A model generated the notes under the pieces. That model searched no databases and had not been told where the DNA came from. It was given only the letters and a program-made list of their open reading frames with translations. A DNA stretch of 64,000 nucleotides from Zygotorulaspora mrakii. Its lineage: Eukaryota > Ascomycota > Saccharomycetes > Saccharomycetales > Saccharomycetaceae. Of the stretch, positions 40,910-52,702 are shown piece by piece; the first letter of the stretch is position 1, and each line of letters opens with the position of its first letter. The position numbers were made by a program, and so were the translations under genes. The stretch is from positions 248,001-312,000 of the forward strand of contig NC_050725.1 in the NCBI RefSeq assembly GCF_013402915.1, read 5' to 3'.

Positions 40910-41848
40910 ATGTCAGATTACGAGGCTCTTTTGCACTTCAATAGGAGACAAGTTTCATCAGAAATGATACAGTATCTAGCCTCGAACACTGCTTGTATCA
41001 TTCAAATTAAGCCAAGTCGCAGTCTGATAGATGTTGCGCTGCCAGCACCATCGTTACCACAATTTATAAAGAATCTGGTTTCACATTCAAACGTTCAGAC
41101 GTCAACGTTAATGGCAACTACAGTATATCTTTCGAAGCTTAGGTCTATAATACCTGGTAATGTTTATGGTATTGAAACAACGAGGCATAGAATATTTCTT
41201 GGTTGCCTGATATTGGCTGCCAAGACTTTGAATGACTCTTCACCTTTGAATAAACATTGGGCTTCGTACACAGGTGGTTTGTTACATATACGAGAAGTTA
41301 ATACGATCGAACGCGAACTACTGGAGTATTTCGATTGGAACGTAACAATAACAACCGAAGAGCTGATAACATGTTTGTCACCTTTCATCCAGCCAATAAA
41401 GGAACAATTTTTACAACACAAACAGCAAAATCTTTTACTATTCAATGCTCCTTTACAGGGTCAATTGAAAGAATACGTCAATGGTCCGAAAACCTATATG
41501 TCAGATGCGCATTCACGTTCGTCGTCAAATTACTCATTACCTTCATTAGCTTCAACGGCAACTCTATCGACCATTGATTCAAGAAGGTCAAAACTTTCAC
41601 AATACAAGATCCATTCAATCAATGAAAGTGATGAAAGTCCGGAAGTTTCAGGGCGTAACCCGTATAGGTCACCACTGAGTGATAAAGAGAATATAAACCA
41701 GCATTTTGCCCCAAAAAAAACCAATTCAGATTCCCGTTCAACTAAAAAGACGCGACCTCTAATTTTGACAAGGAAGGAATCCAAATATCCCACTGGTACC
41801 CACACTACGTCAATTAAAAAATCAAACTGGCAATCCCTTTTCACATAA
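40910..41848 (+). CDS. PCL2: Pho85-type G1 cyclin, Pcl2/Pcl9
   Basis: 312 aa, ATG start. N-terminal cyclin box (about residues 20-160; TLMATTVYLSKLRSIIPGN... and RIFLGCLILAAKTLNDSSPLNKHWASYTGG... with IERELLEYFDWN) of the Pcl1/2 subfamily. The C-terminal half is Ser-rich and basic, probably disordered. These cyclins direct the kinase Pho85 in late M/G1 to morphogenesis and polarity targets. S. cerevisiae PCL2 (YDL127W) and PCL9 (YDL179W) are sister copies; one gene here stands for both. Confidence 0.9.
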   Translation: MSDYEALLHFNRRQVSSEMIQYLASNTACIIQIKPSRSLIDVALPAPSLPQFIKNLVSHSNVQTSTLMATTVYLSKLRSIIPGNVYGIETTRHRIFLGCLILAAKTLNDSSPLNKHWASYTGGLLHIREVNTIERELLEYFDWNVTITTEELITCLSPFIQPIKEQFLQHKQQNLLLFNAPLQGQLKEYVNGPKTYMSDAHSRSSSNYSLPSLASTATLSTIDSRRSKLSQYKIHSINESDESPEVSGRNPYRSPLSDKENINQHFAPKKTNSDSRSTKKTRPLILTRKESKYPTGTHTTSIKKSNWQSLFT

Positions 41849-42041
41849 CATCACGGAAACAAACGGCTTTCAATAATTACGCACAGCACTCAATTAATAT
41901 GAACTTTGATAACATAATATTATATATTTGCATATACCAACAATACATTTCATAAAACAGTATCGGATTAGCAAAAATTAATCTCTATTTATATTACGTT
42001 TTGTATATCAAAATTGTTTTTTTAATCTACTAATACTATAT

Positions 42042-44558
<2,517 letters not shown>

Positions 44559-44718
44559 TTATTGAAAAATTTCGAACTCTGTTAATAGTCACCGACACAA
44601 TTCTCTCCAGAGAGACTGAAAGATCAATAGTGTACTAGGTCCTACTTTGATAATAGATTATTCATATTCTATTTTGAACTTTCCCTCCCCTTCAGCCCTT
44701 TCTTTTATACCACGATTA

Positions 44719-44755
44719 TTCGCCACCGAAATCAATTTACACTGCGACCGGGTAA
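44719..44755 (-). promoter_or_regulatory. PACE-like and Reb1-type sites of the CDC48 promoter
   Basis: On the gene strand GGTGGCGAA (44719-44727), one mismatch from the Rpn4 site GGTGGCAAA found at proteasome genes and at S. cerevisiae CDC48, about 170 bp upstream of the ATG. CGGGTAA follows at 44749-44755. The rest of 44553-45149 (597 bp between CDC48 and HNT1) holds nothing I recognise. Confidence 0.55.
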
Positions 44756-45149
44756 CCACTAAGGTATTCGAATCAGACTTCAGATAATAAGAAGCATTGA
44801 GCTGTAGAATGGCCAAATAGTGTTGCAGTGCCAGCTTACCAGTTGCTTAGTTTCCCATGGGCGAACTAGATATTTTAATTATCTCGAACCGCCCGATGAC
44901 AACTATACTTCATGAGAACGGAGTACACATTAAAAAGAATTCGATCTATCTACTGTCATCGAGATAAAAGAAGAGCGACAACATTCTCTGACACTTGACC
45001 GTAGCATTGAGAAACTCCCCTAGTAGGACATATCTGATATAGATGCACACTGATCGCCCCAAACGCTTGAAAGGTGTTATGTATTGAAATATGCGTTTAA
45101 ATGAACAATTTGAGTATGAAAGATATAAATCGAACCGAACGTTTGGCTT

Positions 45150-45669
45150 TTAGTTATTTAACTTAGCTAGTAGTTCTTTGTGGAACTTACCTAGTTTCTC
45201 AAAGTTCGTTTCCTGCGCAGGCCAACCAACGATCAAACCAGATTGGTCATCTCTCTTGGGAATGAAATGGAAATGCACATGATCAACTTCTTGGTGAGCA
45301 ATCCTACCGTTGTTCTGTAACAGGTTGTACCCGACAGATCCATCTATTCCCTCCTGATCAACGCCTAAAGCTTTAGCAAGTTTTTTAGCAATAGGTAAAA
45401 CATCAGTCAGGTACTCATCAGGGATATCGTGGAGTTTACCGCCGTGATATTTCGGAATGATCAGCGCGTGACCTTCAGTAACTGGCTGAATATCTAAAAA
45501 TGAATACGCAGTCTCAGTTTCGATCAATTTGAAAGAGGGAATCTCACCTGTGTAAAAAGAGAATGTTAGTACCGTGAATATCCAATGCATCACTTTTCTA
45601 CGCCTGAAAAAGTTTCATACCCTTGATGATTTTACAAAAAATGCAGGCAGCGTTCTCTCTCATAGACAT
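45150..45669 (-). CDS. HNT1: HIT-family adenosine 5'-monophosphoramidase, two exons
   Basis: Coding parts 45621-45669 and 45150-45547 join to 148 aa. Exon 1 reads MSMRENAACIFCKIIKG, then the frame continues EIPSFKLIETETAYSFLDIQP. The HIT motif HVHFHF is near residue 110 and PKRD follows. Hnt1 hydrolyses AMP-NH2 and AMP-lysine and supports TFIIH kinase Kin28. The long open frame that seems to start at 45593 (MMHWIF...) runs through the intron and must be ignored. S. cerevisiae HNT1 (YDL125C) has an intron in the same region. The Cys in CIFC matches the family's N-terminal zinc-type Cys pair. Confidence 0.9.
45548..45620 (-). other. HNT1 intron (73 nt)
   Basis: 5' splice site GTATGA (consensus GTATGT), branch point TACTAAC, then a pyrimidine tract and the 3' site ACACAG. 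The codon AAG-G|GT is split after its first base, giving Lys-Gly. It is the only intron I can demonstrate in the window. Confidence 0.85.
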
Positions 45670-46238
45670 AATTGGTGAATTTTTCAATTTACTTGGCAGT
45701 CTCTGACAGTTATAAAAATATATCTTTACAAATCAAGGGTTCCTTGGAGAATCCTGCTTTATTTGGTCTCTTTGCAAGTTCATGTCCGAGATGCGACGCC
45801 AGCGGTTGCGCATCATTCTTGACGATGTGTTAGTGTTGGTAATTCATACGTCTCTCTTCCGGCAACGACACCAATTGCCAGACGTTTATCACTATCGCTT
45901 GTCTTAACTCTTGTCTTTAATACGGCATATTTCTCTATGCTTCAAGAGTTTCCATGGAAGAGAGCAAAATTTAGTTTAGATTCCACTGAGGACCAAACGT
46001 ACATTATTTTGCAGAAGTTTGATATGGACCCAGAGAATTCAACGAAGTTAATTTGAGAGGAAGAGGAATCATTAATTACATTTGTTTATGATTTTCGTTA
46101 TTTAGTGGCATAAAAAAATTTTTTTTCAGCACACAATGATGTCTGGGGGATCTTGGAAAAAAAAAGATGAATTCGAATCATGTACAACATATCAAAGCTT
46201 GTTAGATAGCTCGATCCTATCCTTACAGTCGTTCCAAT

Positions 46239-47849
46239 ATGATTAGAGGTATTATTGTAAAGCAATTGACGAAAGCCGCAAGGCTGAGAGGTCCCGGTAA
46301 TGTCGCGGGAGTGCTAAGAGCAGCAGCAGCGCTTGCCCCACAGATCACTATTAAACATAATTATTCTAGCAAGGCTCAACCGAAATTAACAAGCGAACTC
46401 TATCCATCTGTAAAACGGAATCCAAACTATAAAAAATTGGCTAATGAAGACATCCAGTTTTTCCAATCTATCTTGACGGAGAACGAGATTCTACAAGCTA
46501 ACGATAAAGAAGACCTTGCATTTTATAATGAAGATTGGATGAGGAAATACAGAGGTCAATCAAAAATCGTACTTAAGCCTAAATCTGTTGAGAAAATATC
46601 TCAAATATTGAAATATTGTAATGAGCAAAAAATCGCCGTGGTACCTCAAGGTGGCAATACAGGTCTTGTTGGCGGATCAGTCCCTGTTTTCGATGAAGTC
46701 GTATTATCTGTCAGCAATTTGAACGAAATCAGGAACTTCGATCCAGTTAGCGGTATATTGAAATGTGATGCTGGTGTCATTCTCGAAAATGCGGATAATT
46801 TTCTTGCTGAACATGGTTACATTTTCCCATTGGACCTCGGCGCCAAGGGATCATGCCATGTTGGTGGTGTTGTCGCTTGTAATGCCGGTGGCCTTAGATT
46901 GTTGCGCTACGGATCTCTTCACGGCTCTGTATTGGGACTCGAAGTTGTCCTACCAAATGGTGACATTTTAAACAGTATGCACTCTCTGCGGAAAGATAAC
47001 ACAGGCTATGACTTGAAGCAATTATTTATTGGATCCGAAGGCACGATTGGCATCATAACAGGTGTATCAATTTTAACACCACCTAGGCCAAAGGCATTCA
47101 ACGTTAGTTTTTTGGCGGTTAATAGCTATGAAGATGTGCAAAAAGTATTTGTTAAAGCGAAGAAAGAATTGCTAGAGATATTGTCGGCTTTTGAGTTTAT
47201 GGATGATAAATCCCAACAGTTGACAAAACATCATTTAGCAGGTGTACCTCATCCATTTGAAGAATCTTATCCATTTTATATCCTTATTGAGACTTCTGGT
47301 TCGAACAAAGATCATGATGATGAGAAGCTGGAAAAGTTTCTGGAGAGTGCAATGGAGGACGGCTTAGTTGTTGACGGTGTCGTCGCACAGGATGAAACGG
47401 AATTGCGTAACCTATGGCAATGGAGAGAGTTGATTCCAGAATCAAGCCAATGTCAAGGTGGCGTTTACAAGTACGACGTTTCACTGCCTTTGAAGCACTT
47501 GTATTCTCTTGTGGAAGCGGCAAATGCAAGGCTATCCGAAGCAGCACTACTGGGCGATGCTCCAAAACCGGTCATCCAAGCGGTTGGCTATGGCCATGTT
47601 GGCGATGGTAATCTGCATTTAAATGTAGCCGTTAGAGAGTACAACAAACAAGTCGAAAAAGCTTTGGAACCATTCGTTTATGAATTTGTCTCGTCTAAAA
47701 ACGGCTCGATTAGTGCAGAACATGGTTTAGGATTTCAAAAGAAGAACTACATCGGATACACCAAAAATCCTCAAGAGATCAAAATGATTAAAGATCTCAA
47801 GACCCATTTTGATCCCAATGGTATTCTTAACCCCTACAAATACATCTAG
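46239..47849 (+). CDS. DLD2: Mitochondrial D-lactate / D-2-hydroxyglutarate dehydrogenase
   Basis: 536 aa, ATG start. N-terminal Arg/Lys/Ala-rich import presequence (about residues 1-45). FAD-binding PCMH domain with [16 protein letters not shown] (about 130-145) and the [13 protein letters not shown] and [11 protein letters not shown] motifs. The C-terminal catalytic domain has [12 protein letters not shown] (about 448-460) with the metal and substrate His, and ISAEHGLG. It oxidises D-2-hydroxyglutarate with pyruvate as acceptor and D-lactate in vitro. Orthologue of YDL178W. 45670-46238 upstream shows nothing assignable. Confidence 0.93.
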   Translation: MIRGIIVKQLTKAARLRGPGNVAGVLRAAAALAPQITIKHNYSSKAQPKLTSELYPSVKRNPNYKKLANEDIQFFQSILTENEILQANDKEDLAFYNEDWMRKYRGQSKIVLKPKSVEKISQILKYCNEQKIAVVPQGGNTGLVGGSVPVFDEVVLSVSNLNEIRNFDPVSGILKCDAGVILENADNFLAEHGYIFPLDLGAKGSCHVGGVVACNAGGLRLLRYGSLHGSVLGLEVVLPNGDILNSMHSLRKDNTGYDLKQLFIGSEGTIGIITGVSILTPPRPKAFNVSFLAVNSYEDVQKVFVKAKKELLEILSAFEFMDDKSQQLTKHHLAGVPHPFEESYPFYILIETSGSNKDHDDEKLEKFLESAMEDGLVVDGVVAQDETELRNLWQWRELIPESSQCQGGVYKYDVSLPLKHLYSLVEAANARLSEAALLGDAPKPVIQAVGYGHVGDGNLHLNVAVREYNKQVEKALEPFVYEFVSSKNGSISAEHGLGFQKKNYIGYTKNPQEIKMIKDLKTHFDPNGILNPYKYI

Positions 47850-48120
47850 TTCTCGTTAGCCCACATGAACAGAATATAATCTTATCATGCAATTGGACGG
47901 GACGTTATCTTAATAGTTTACCTAATAAATATTCATACTCTACTTCGTGACTTCAAGAATTTTGCTTAGGTAATCAGGGATTGCAAGCAAAATCACATAA
48001 AAGCGTCGTCCATGCTGCCCTTGCCAACGCCCAGTCTTCCATCATCTTTCCGAAGTTTAAAGGCTAAACCGGAGCATATCAACTATCTAAGTGAAATCGC
48101 AAAACGACACACAGAAGACA

Positions 48121-49059
48121 ATGTCATTTCATCAGGAATTTTTTACTTTGAACAACGGAGAAAAGATTCCCGGAGTGGCTATTTTAGGTACTGGTACGGC
48201 GTGGTATAAATCAGAAGAAACTGCTGAAAATTTCTCAAACACGCTAGTTGACCAACTGAAATTTGCTTTCACCTTACCAGGAATCGTTCATATTGATGCA
48301 GCTGAATGTTACAGGACTCATGGAGAGCTAGGTAAAGCATTGAAGGACAGTAAGAAGCCAAGAGATGAAATTTTTATAACAGACAAATATTCATGCCAAC
48401 ACGAAATATCAGAGAACCCAGTCAAAGCTTTAGATGCAGCGTTAAACAAAATTGGAGCGGAATATGTTGATTTGTTTTTAATTCACACTCCATGGATTTC
48501 GAGAGAAGAACCTGGATTTACGCTGGAGGAGGTCTGGAAGCAAATGGAACAACTTTATAAAGAAGGGAAAACCAAGAGTATAGGTGTTTCGAATTTTCGT
48601 ACCGAAGATATCGAGAGAATTTTGAAAGTTGCAGAGGTGAAACCACAAGTTAATCAAATTGAGTTCAATGCCTTTTTGCAAAATCAAACACCCGGTATAG
48701 TGAAGTACTGCCAGAAAAATGATATTCAGTTGGAAGCATATTCCCCTCTAGCACCCCTTCAGAGAGAACCCAGAAATTCGCCGGAGTTACCATTCTACCA
48801 ACTCATTTCTTATCTGGCTCAGAAGTACGAAAAAACTGAGGCTCAAATATTGCTAAGATGGGTCAATGCCCGTCATATTGTGCCGGTTAGCACATCTTCA
48901 AACCCCCAACGAATCAAAGATGCCCAGAATGTTTTCAGCTTTGAATTAACTGTGCAAGAAGTTGAAAAGATCACTCAGTTGGGTTTGGAACACAAGCCTC
49001 TCAGACTGTACATGAAAAGTGCATATGATAAGTACAACTCTGACTCTCAAAAAGCTTAA
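48121..49059 (+). CDS. Aldo-keto reductase YDL124W
   Basis: 312 aa from the ATG at 48121 (MSFHQEFFTLNNGEKIPGVA), the same length as S. cerevisiae YDL124W; ten more codons upstream exist only behind a GTG. AKR barrel: Asp and Tyr in HIDAAECYRTHGELG, Lys in FITDKYS and His in FLIHTPW make the catalytic tetrad. IGVSNFRTEDIE and the NADPH-binding end VPVSTSSNPQRIKDA follow. The S. cerevisiae enzyme is an NADPH-dependent alpha-keto amide reductase active on many ketones and aldehydes. Confidence 0.93.
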   Translation: MSFHQEFFTLNNGEKIPGVAILGTGTAWYKSEETAENFSNTLVDQLKFAFTLPGIVHIDAAECYRTHGELGKALKDSKKPRDEIFITDKYSCQHEISENPVKALDAALNKIGAEYVDLFLIHTPWISREEPGFTLEEVWKQMEQLYKEGKTKSIGVSNFRTEDIERILKVAEVKPQVNQIEFNAFLQNQTPGIVKYCQKNDIQLEAYSPLAPLQREPRNSPELPFYQLISYLAQKYEKTEAQILLRWVNARHIVPVSTSSNPQRIKDAQNVFSFELTVQEVEKITQLGLEHKPLRLYMKSAYDKYNSDSQKA

Positions 49060-49144
49060 AAGATGCAATTGGGACGTAACTGACATCGCTAGCTTGAATT
49101 CTATTATTCTTGGTTTACATATATCTACATCGTGTTTCTATATA

Positions 49145-49612
49145 TCACGACAGAAATTTGGCTCTTTTTAAGCTTTGTACCGCCGAAGACGAAATATGTC
49201 TGAATCTTGAGGAGCCCAAGGGCGTTCCACCATACCATCTGGTGACTATGATCAAAACATTTATTATATTGGCTCTCTCTAGTAAAGTCAAAAGGCGTTG
49301 CCCTGCTGCAGCTTCCCCATTGTCATCCCATCCCTGTTGAAGATTCTTAATAATGGGGTTGACAAGGCGTAATGATTTTGTCTTCTTAGAGGAATGTGTT
49401 CCTATATTTTTGCCATTGCTGCTGTCCTTAATCCATTCTCCAGTTCTCCATGCATACATATGAGGGTGACTAGCTTTCCTTATGCTTTTATTTTCTAGCA
49501 CGAGTTTCTGTAGCAGCCCGTTGATCTCAGTTTGATCTTGAATTCGCCAACATCTCGCTTGAAACTTGGACTTGCGATCAATAAGCATCTCTGATTCATT
49601 CCATGATTGCAT
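49145..49612 (-). CDS. IMPACT/YIH1-like UPF0029 protein
   Basis: 155 aa from the ATG at 49612 (a GTG precedes it by one codon). It matches the UPF0029 N-terminal domain: LIDRKSKFQARCW, KASHPHMYAWR, then GWDDNGEAAAGQRLLTLLE and the hallmark VIIVTRWYGGTPLGSSRFRHI. IMPACT/Yih1 proteins bind Gcn1 and limit Gcn2 activation, but this short, RWD-less relative has no assigned role. Orthologue of YDL177C (170 aa). It is convergent with YDL124W and divergent from GID12. Confidence 0.87.
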   Translation of the reverse strand: MQSWNESEMLIDRKSKFQARCWRIQDQTEINGLLQKLVLENKSIRKASHPHMYAWRTGEWIKDSSNGKNIGTHSSKKTKSLRLVNPIIKNLQQGWDDNGEAAAGQRLLTLLERANIINVLIIVTRWYGGTPLGSSRFRHISSSAVQSLKRAKFLS

Positions 49613-49900
49613 CACTTTCTGTTATGTACTCAATGTAGCTCAAGGCTGCTCCGCATCGATGCTCTCGGTCACACAGGATCTTTTTTGGTGACAAAGGTTC
49701 TCTCTTTTGTTGTAGTGTGGAGTTATGTTTGGAAACCAAGTTTCACAAATACATCCCATGTCAGATATTAAACGCAACTGCAAAAGAATTAATACGTGAA
49801 CGAAAGAGAAGGTGTTCAATCTAAAGTTAAATACGTACAGAATACAGAGCTCTTGAAAATATTCAAAACCGAGAAGCATTTGAGGAACACCCGTTTCGCG

Positions 49901-51967
49901 ATGGGAGGTAAGGTATTGATGACCGTTTCTACACCATGTAATGCAAAGGGTAGGGTTTCAGGGTATCGAATAGTTCAATATAGCGATCGCCGATTATCCA
50001 TACTACCACGTGAAATGAATACCAACAATTCCAAGACAGATATCGACACTAATGTGCAGGCGTTCTGTTATCTGACGCCAAAGGATGGAGTGATTGCAGC
50101 CGCTGCTGGTGATGAAATTATGGATACCTCTGACTACATGATATTAGCTAAGTCAAATGGATTCATCGAAATTATAAAGGATTATCATTATAAGGTAGAG
50201 AAAAATATGGCATTGAATCCATCTTACATCTTGAAATGCACCCCTGAAGACTTCAGTAATATAGGTTCTGATTTTATGTTTGCAGGCATTCAATACAAAG
50301 ATGGATTTTTATACTGTTGTTTGTGCTCAGGAAGAATTTTTATCTTCTTACTAAACTTACCAAGTGGTTACATTCAAGCGGATAACTCATTTGTCAAGCT
50401 GCTGGGCTCACCAGATATACTTAATCTTTACTCGGATATTACCAGCGGATTAACAAGAGGTGTTGAGTCGCCTGAAGAAACAAACCTTTTTTTCGAAATG
50501 CGATTTACGGGGAGGTCTAAATTGAGACACATCTGCTACTATTTGTTGCCAATGGAACCAGAACATCTGAGGACATGTCCGTCATTGTTTCTTAACAATG
50601 CGTATAAAAATAACATCATCTATAAGCCATCCATATACGTTTCATTGGACGAAGACATATCTGATTTTCGGATAAATCCATTCGATCGACTTAGTTTCTT
50701 TACTATCTCACCGGGGTCACCGCTAATAATCAGAAAGGTTATGCTTCCAATGGCATACGTGAATTTTTTCGCCAAGTTTATCACCATCAAGAGAAGGATT
50801 TTAGAAAGAAATCATGGTGAAGTGAATTCTTGGAATCAGGTTGCCAAAAGTTTTGACTATGACTCGTTTCGCGCTTATCTTACTGATGACACTCAAGATA
50901 ATATTCAGTTCGACTCTACCACATTTGATCAGATAGCGACGTTCGACAATATCTCTCTGTTGAGGACCATCATTGTTTGGATTCAGAGAACCGATCACTC
51001 AAAGGACGATATATCCAGATTATTTGGTCAAGCAGAGACTACACATAATCGAAGGCACCAAATTTTAGGTCGGTCTCCAAGCTTTAGAAGAACCTCAAGG
51101 TACACTTTACAGACCGTCGGTCTTCGCGAGACCGTTGACCTTCCTTCTTCTGATGACTGGGAAATAGCACCACTTATAAGAGAGATAAGAAGGAACACGT
51201 TTACCGTGGATTTCAACATTGTACAGCTGAAACCCTTATCTCATACTAACGACGAACGAAGTGCATCTCGCGAGGAAGACAATACAAGGACGTCTTTTTT
51301 AACTGATAATTACAAAAACATGGATATCATCTGCATTGATCGCTATCTATCCCTTTCAATTTTTAGACCGGCAAATCTTGATGTTGCTCTCACGAGAATA
51401 GAAAGTTTTCATGATTATGAAACGTCAAGTTACAGCTCAAGTGCGATATTTGAGGAAGAGAGAGAATTCAAAATAGCGTTAAATGGATTGACCTCTTTCA
51501 AAAAGTTATTTACAATAACTGATTCTCTCTTTATGATTTTAGACACAAACGGTGTAGTGCTACTGGATAGACAGCATCTTTCTGACTCTAAAAATCTTGC
51601 AAAGAATCCTAAGTGCGCCGTGCGAGTAGCACCTTTCAGTATCGGTCTCATAAGTGATGGGATCATGATCGTCCGAAAGCTCGAAAATTCCTCGCTGAAT
51701 GATGGTTATAATGTGGTGTTCGATCTAATCGTTACATGCATACCAGGAGAAATATTAGCATTTGAGGGGAGATTTACATCGAATTCAAAAATTGGTAGTC
51801 TGACGCTGTGTGATTCCCTGAGATTGAGAAAAAAAAATAAATTCGTTGATAAGCTCTGTCTATTGAGTTATGAGCCATCAATAGACGAGAGAAAACGATT
51901 GCATGACATGAATGAAGCGCATCCTTCGGTGCCAAAGAGGAGGAAATGGAATCTCCAGATTGAATGA
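49901..51967 (+). CDS. GID12: GID-complex factor Gid12 (start uncertain)
   Basis: 688 aa from the ATG at 49901 (MGGKVLMTVS). The same frame is open back to 49793 and could add 35 residues (NEREGVQSKVKYV... to TRFA), but its only possible initiator there is a GTG at 49796. Predicted beta-rich, propeller-like; no catalytic motif is seen. Basic C-terminus PKRRKWNLQIE. In S. cerevisiae YDL176W (708 aa) is Gid12, which joins the GID ubiquitin ligase near Gid4 and tunes its gluconeogenic-enzyme recognition. Synteny between YDL177C and SNA4/AIR is conserved. The extra 35 codons would bring the length to 723. Confidence 0.8.
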   Translation: MGGKVLMTVSTPCNAKGRVSGYRIVQYSDRRLSILPREMNTNNSKTDIDTNVQAFCYLTPKDGVIAAAAGDEIMDTSDYMILAKSNGFIEIIKDYHYKVEKNMALNPSYILKCTPEDFSNIGSDFMFAGIQYKDGFLYCCLCSGRIFIFLLNLPSGYIQADNSFVKLLGSPDILNLYSDITSGLTRGVESPEETNLFFEMRFTGRSKLRHICYYLLPMEPEHLRTCPSLFLNNAYKNNIIYKPSIYVSLDEDISDFRINPFDRLSFFTISPGSPLIIRKVMLPMAYVNFFAKFITIKRRILERNHGEVNSWNQVAKSFDYDSFRAYLTDDTQDNIQFDSTTFDQIATFDNISLLRTIIVWIQRTDHSKDDISRLFGQAETTHNRRHQILGRSPSFRRTSRYTLQTVGLRETVDLPSSDDWEIAPLIREIRRNTFTVDFNIVQLKPLSHTNDERSASREEDNTRTSFLTDNYKNMDIICIDRYLSLSIFRPANLDVALTRIESFHDYETSSYSSSAIFEEEREFKIALNGLTSFKKLFTITDSLFMILDTNGVVLLDRQHLSDSKNLAKNPKCAVRVAPFSIGLISDGIMIVRKLENSSLNDGYNVVFDLIVTCIPGEILAFEGRFTSNSKIGSLTLCDSLRLRKKNKFVDKLCLLSYEPSIDERKRLHDMNEAHPSVPKRRKWNLQIE

Positions 51968-52084
51968 ACTGAAGGTTCAACTCTAGCATATAACAAGAGA
52001 TAGAATTAGACAAGCGAGCACCGGTTATTACAGTAGGTAATTTATATAGTGGAATTAGAAGGAAAGATGTAGTTCAAAAGTATT

Positions 52085-52519
52085 TTATGGAATTTCACTG
52101 TATGGTGGTGGAGCGTTAGAATGTCCATTTTTGTCATTTGAGGATGAGTTACCATTATCCATACTGGTGGGAGCCTGGATTTGTGGAGGTTGTATACTAC
52201 CGTAGCCTTCATTCCTAGAAGCAGTGGCGCTCTGATTATGTTGCCTCCTATGGGAAGCTCCTGCTTGTCTTTCACTGTCTGCCCAACCTCTCTGATAGTA
52301 AAAAGCGTACTCTTCATCCCTCCTCAGTGGACTTGTGACAGTAATATAATAGAAAGCGTGCAGCATACCTGGTACAACACCTAGTAAAGTAAGCAAAACA
52401 TTTAGCAATAGATCAGATGAGCAGAGCCCCGACCTAAAAATTACTGCAACGGGTGGTAGAAAAAATGCTATTATATAGAGTATCAGATCTGATACAGTGC
52501 AACAGCAGTATAAGCACAT
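52085..52519 (-). CDS. SNA4: Vacuolar PMP3-family protein Sna4
   Basis: 144 aa, ATG start. Cys-rich N-terminus (MCLYCCCTV), two membrane segments typical of PMP3/UPF0057 (about residues 10-28 and 37-57; LLLNVLLTLLGVVPGMLHAFYY), then a polar tail ending APPPYSEIP. The PPxY recruits the ubiquitin ligase Rsp5 for sorting into the vacuole lumen. Orthologue of YDL123W. Its strand is opposite to what S. cerevisiae order predicts, while all neighbours keep their orientation. Confidence 0.92.
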   Translation of the reverse strand: MCLYCCCTVSDLILYIIAFFLPPVAVIFRSGLCSSDLLLNVLLTLLGVVPGMLHAFYYITVTSPLRRDEEYAFYYQRGWADSERQAGASHRRQHNQSATASRNEGYGSIQPPQIQAPTSMDNGNSSSNDKNGHSNAPPPYSEIP

Positions 52520-52702
52520 TTTGTTTAGTGCAAATATGAGATGTGGGGAGACTGTCTATTTCCAGTCTATCTTTTTTCTTCACCGCAGTTTTCCTTATCT
52601 AACTTTACTCTATTCCTCCGCTATGGCTCAAGAAAATTTTAGCAGTTACATTTATTTATATATATACGTCATTAACATTTTAGTTCAAGAGATGTAGATG
52701 CA

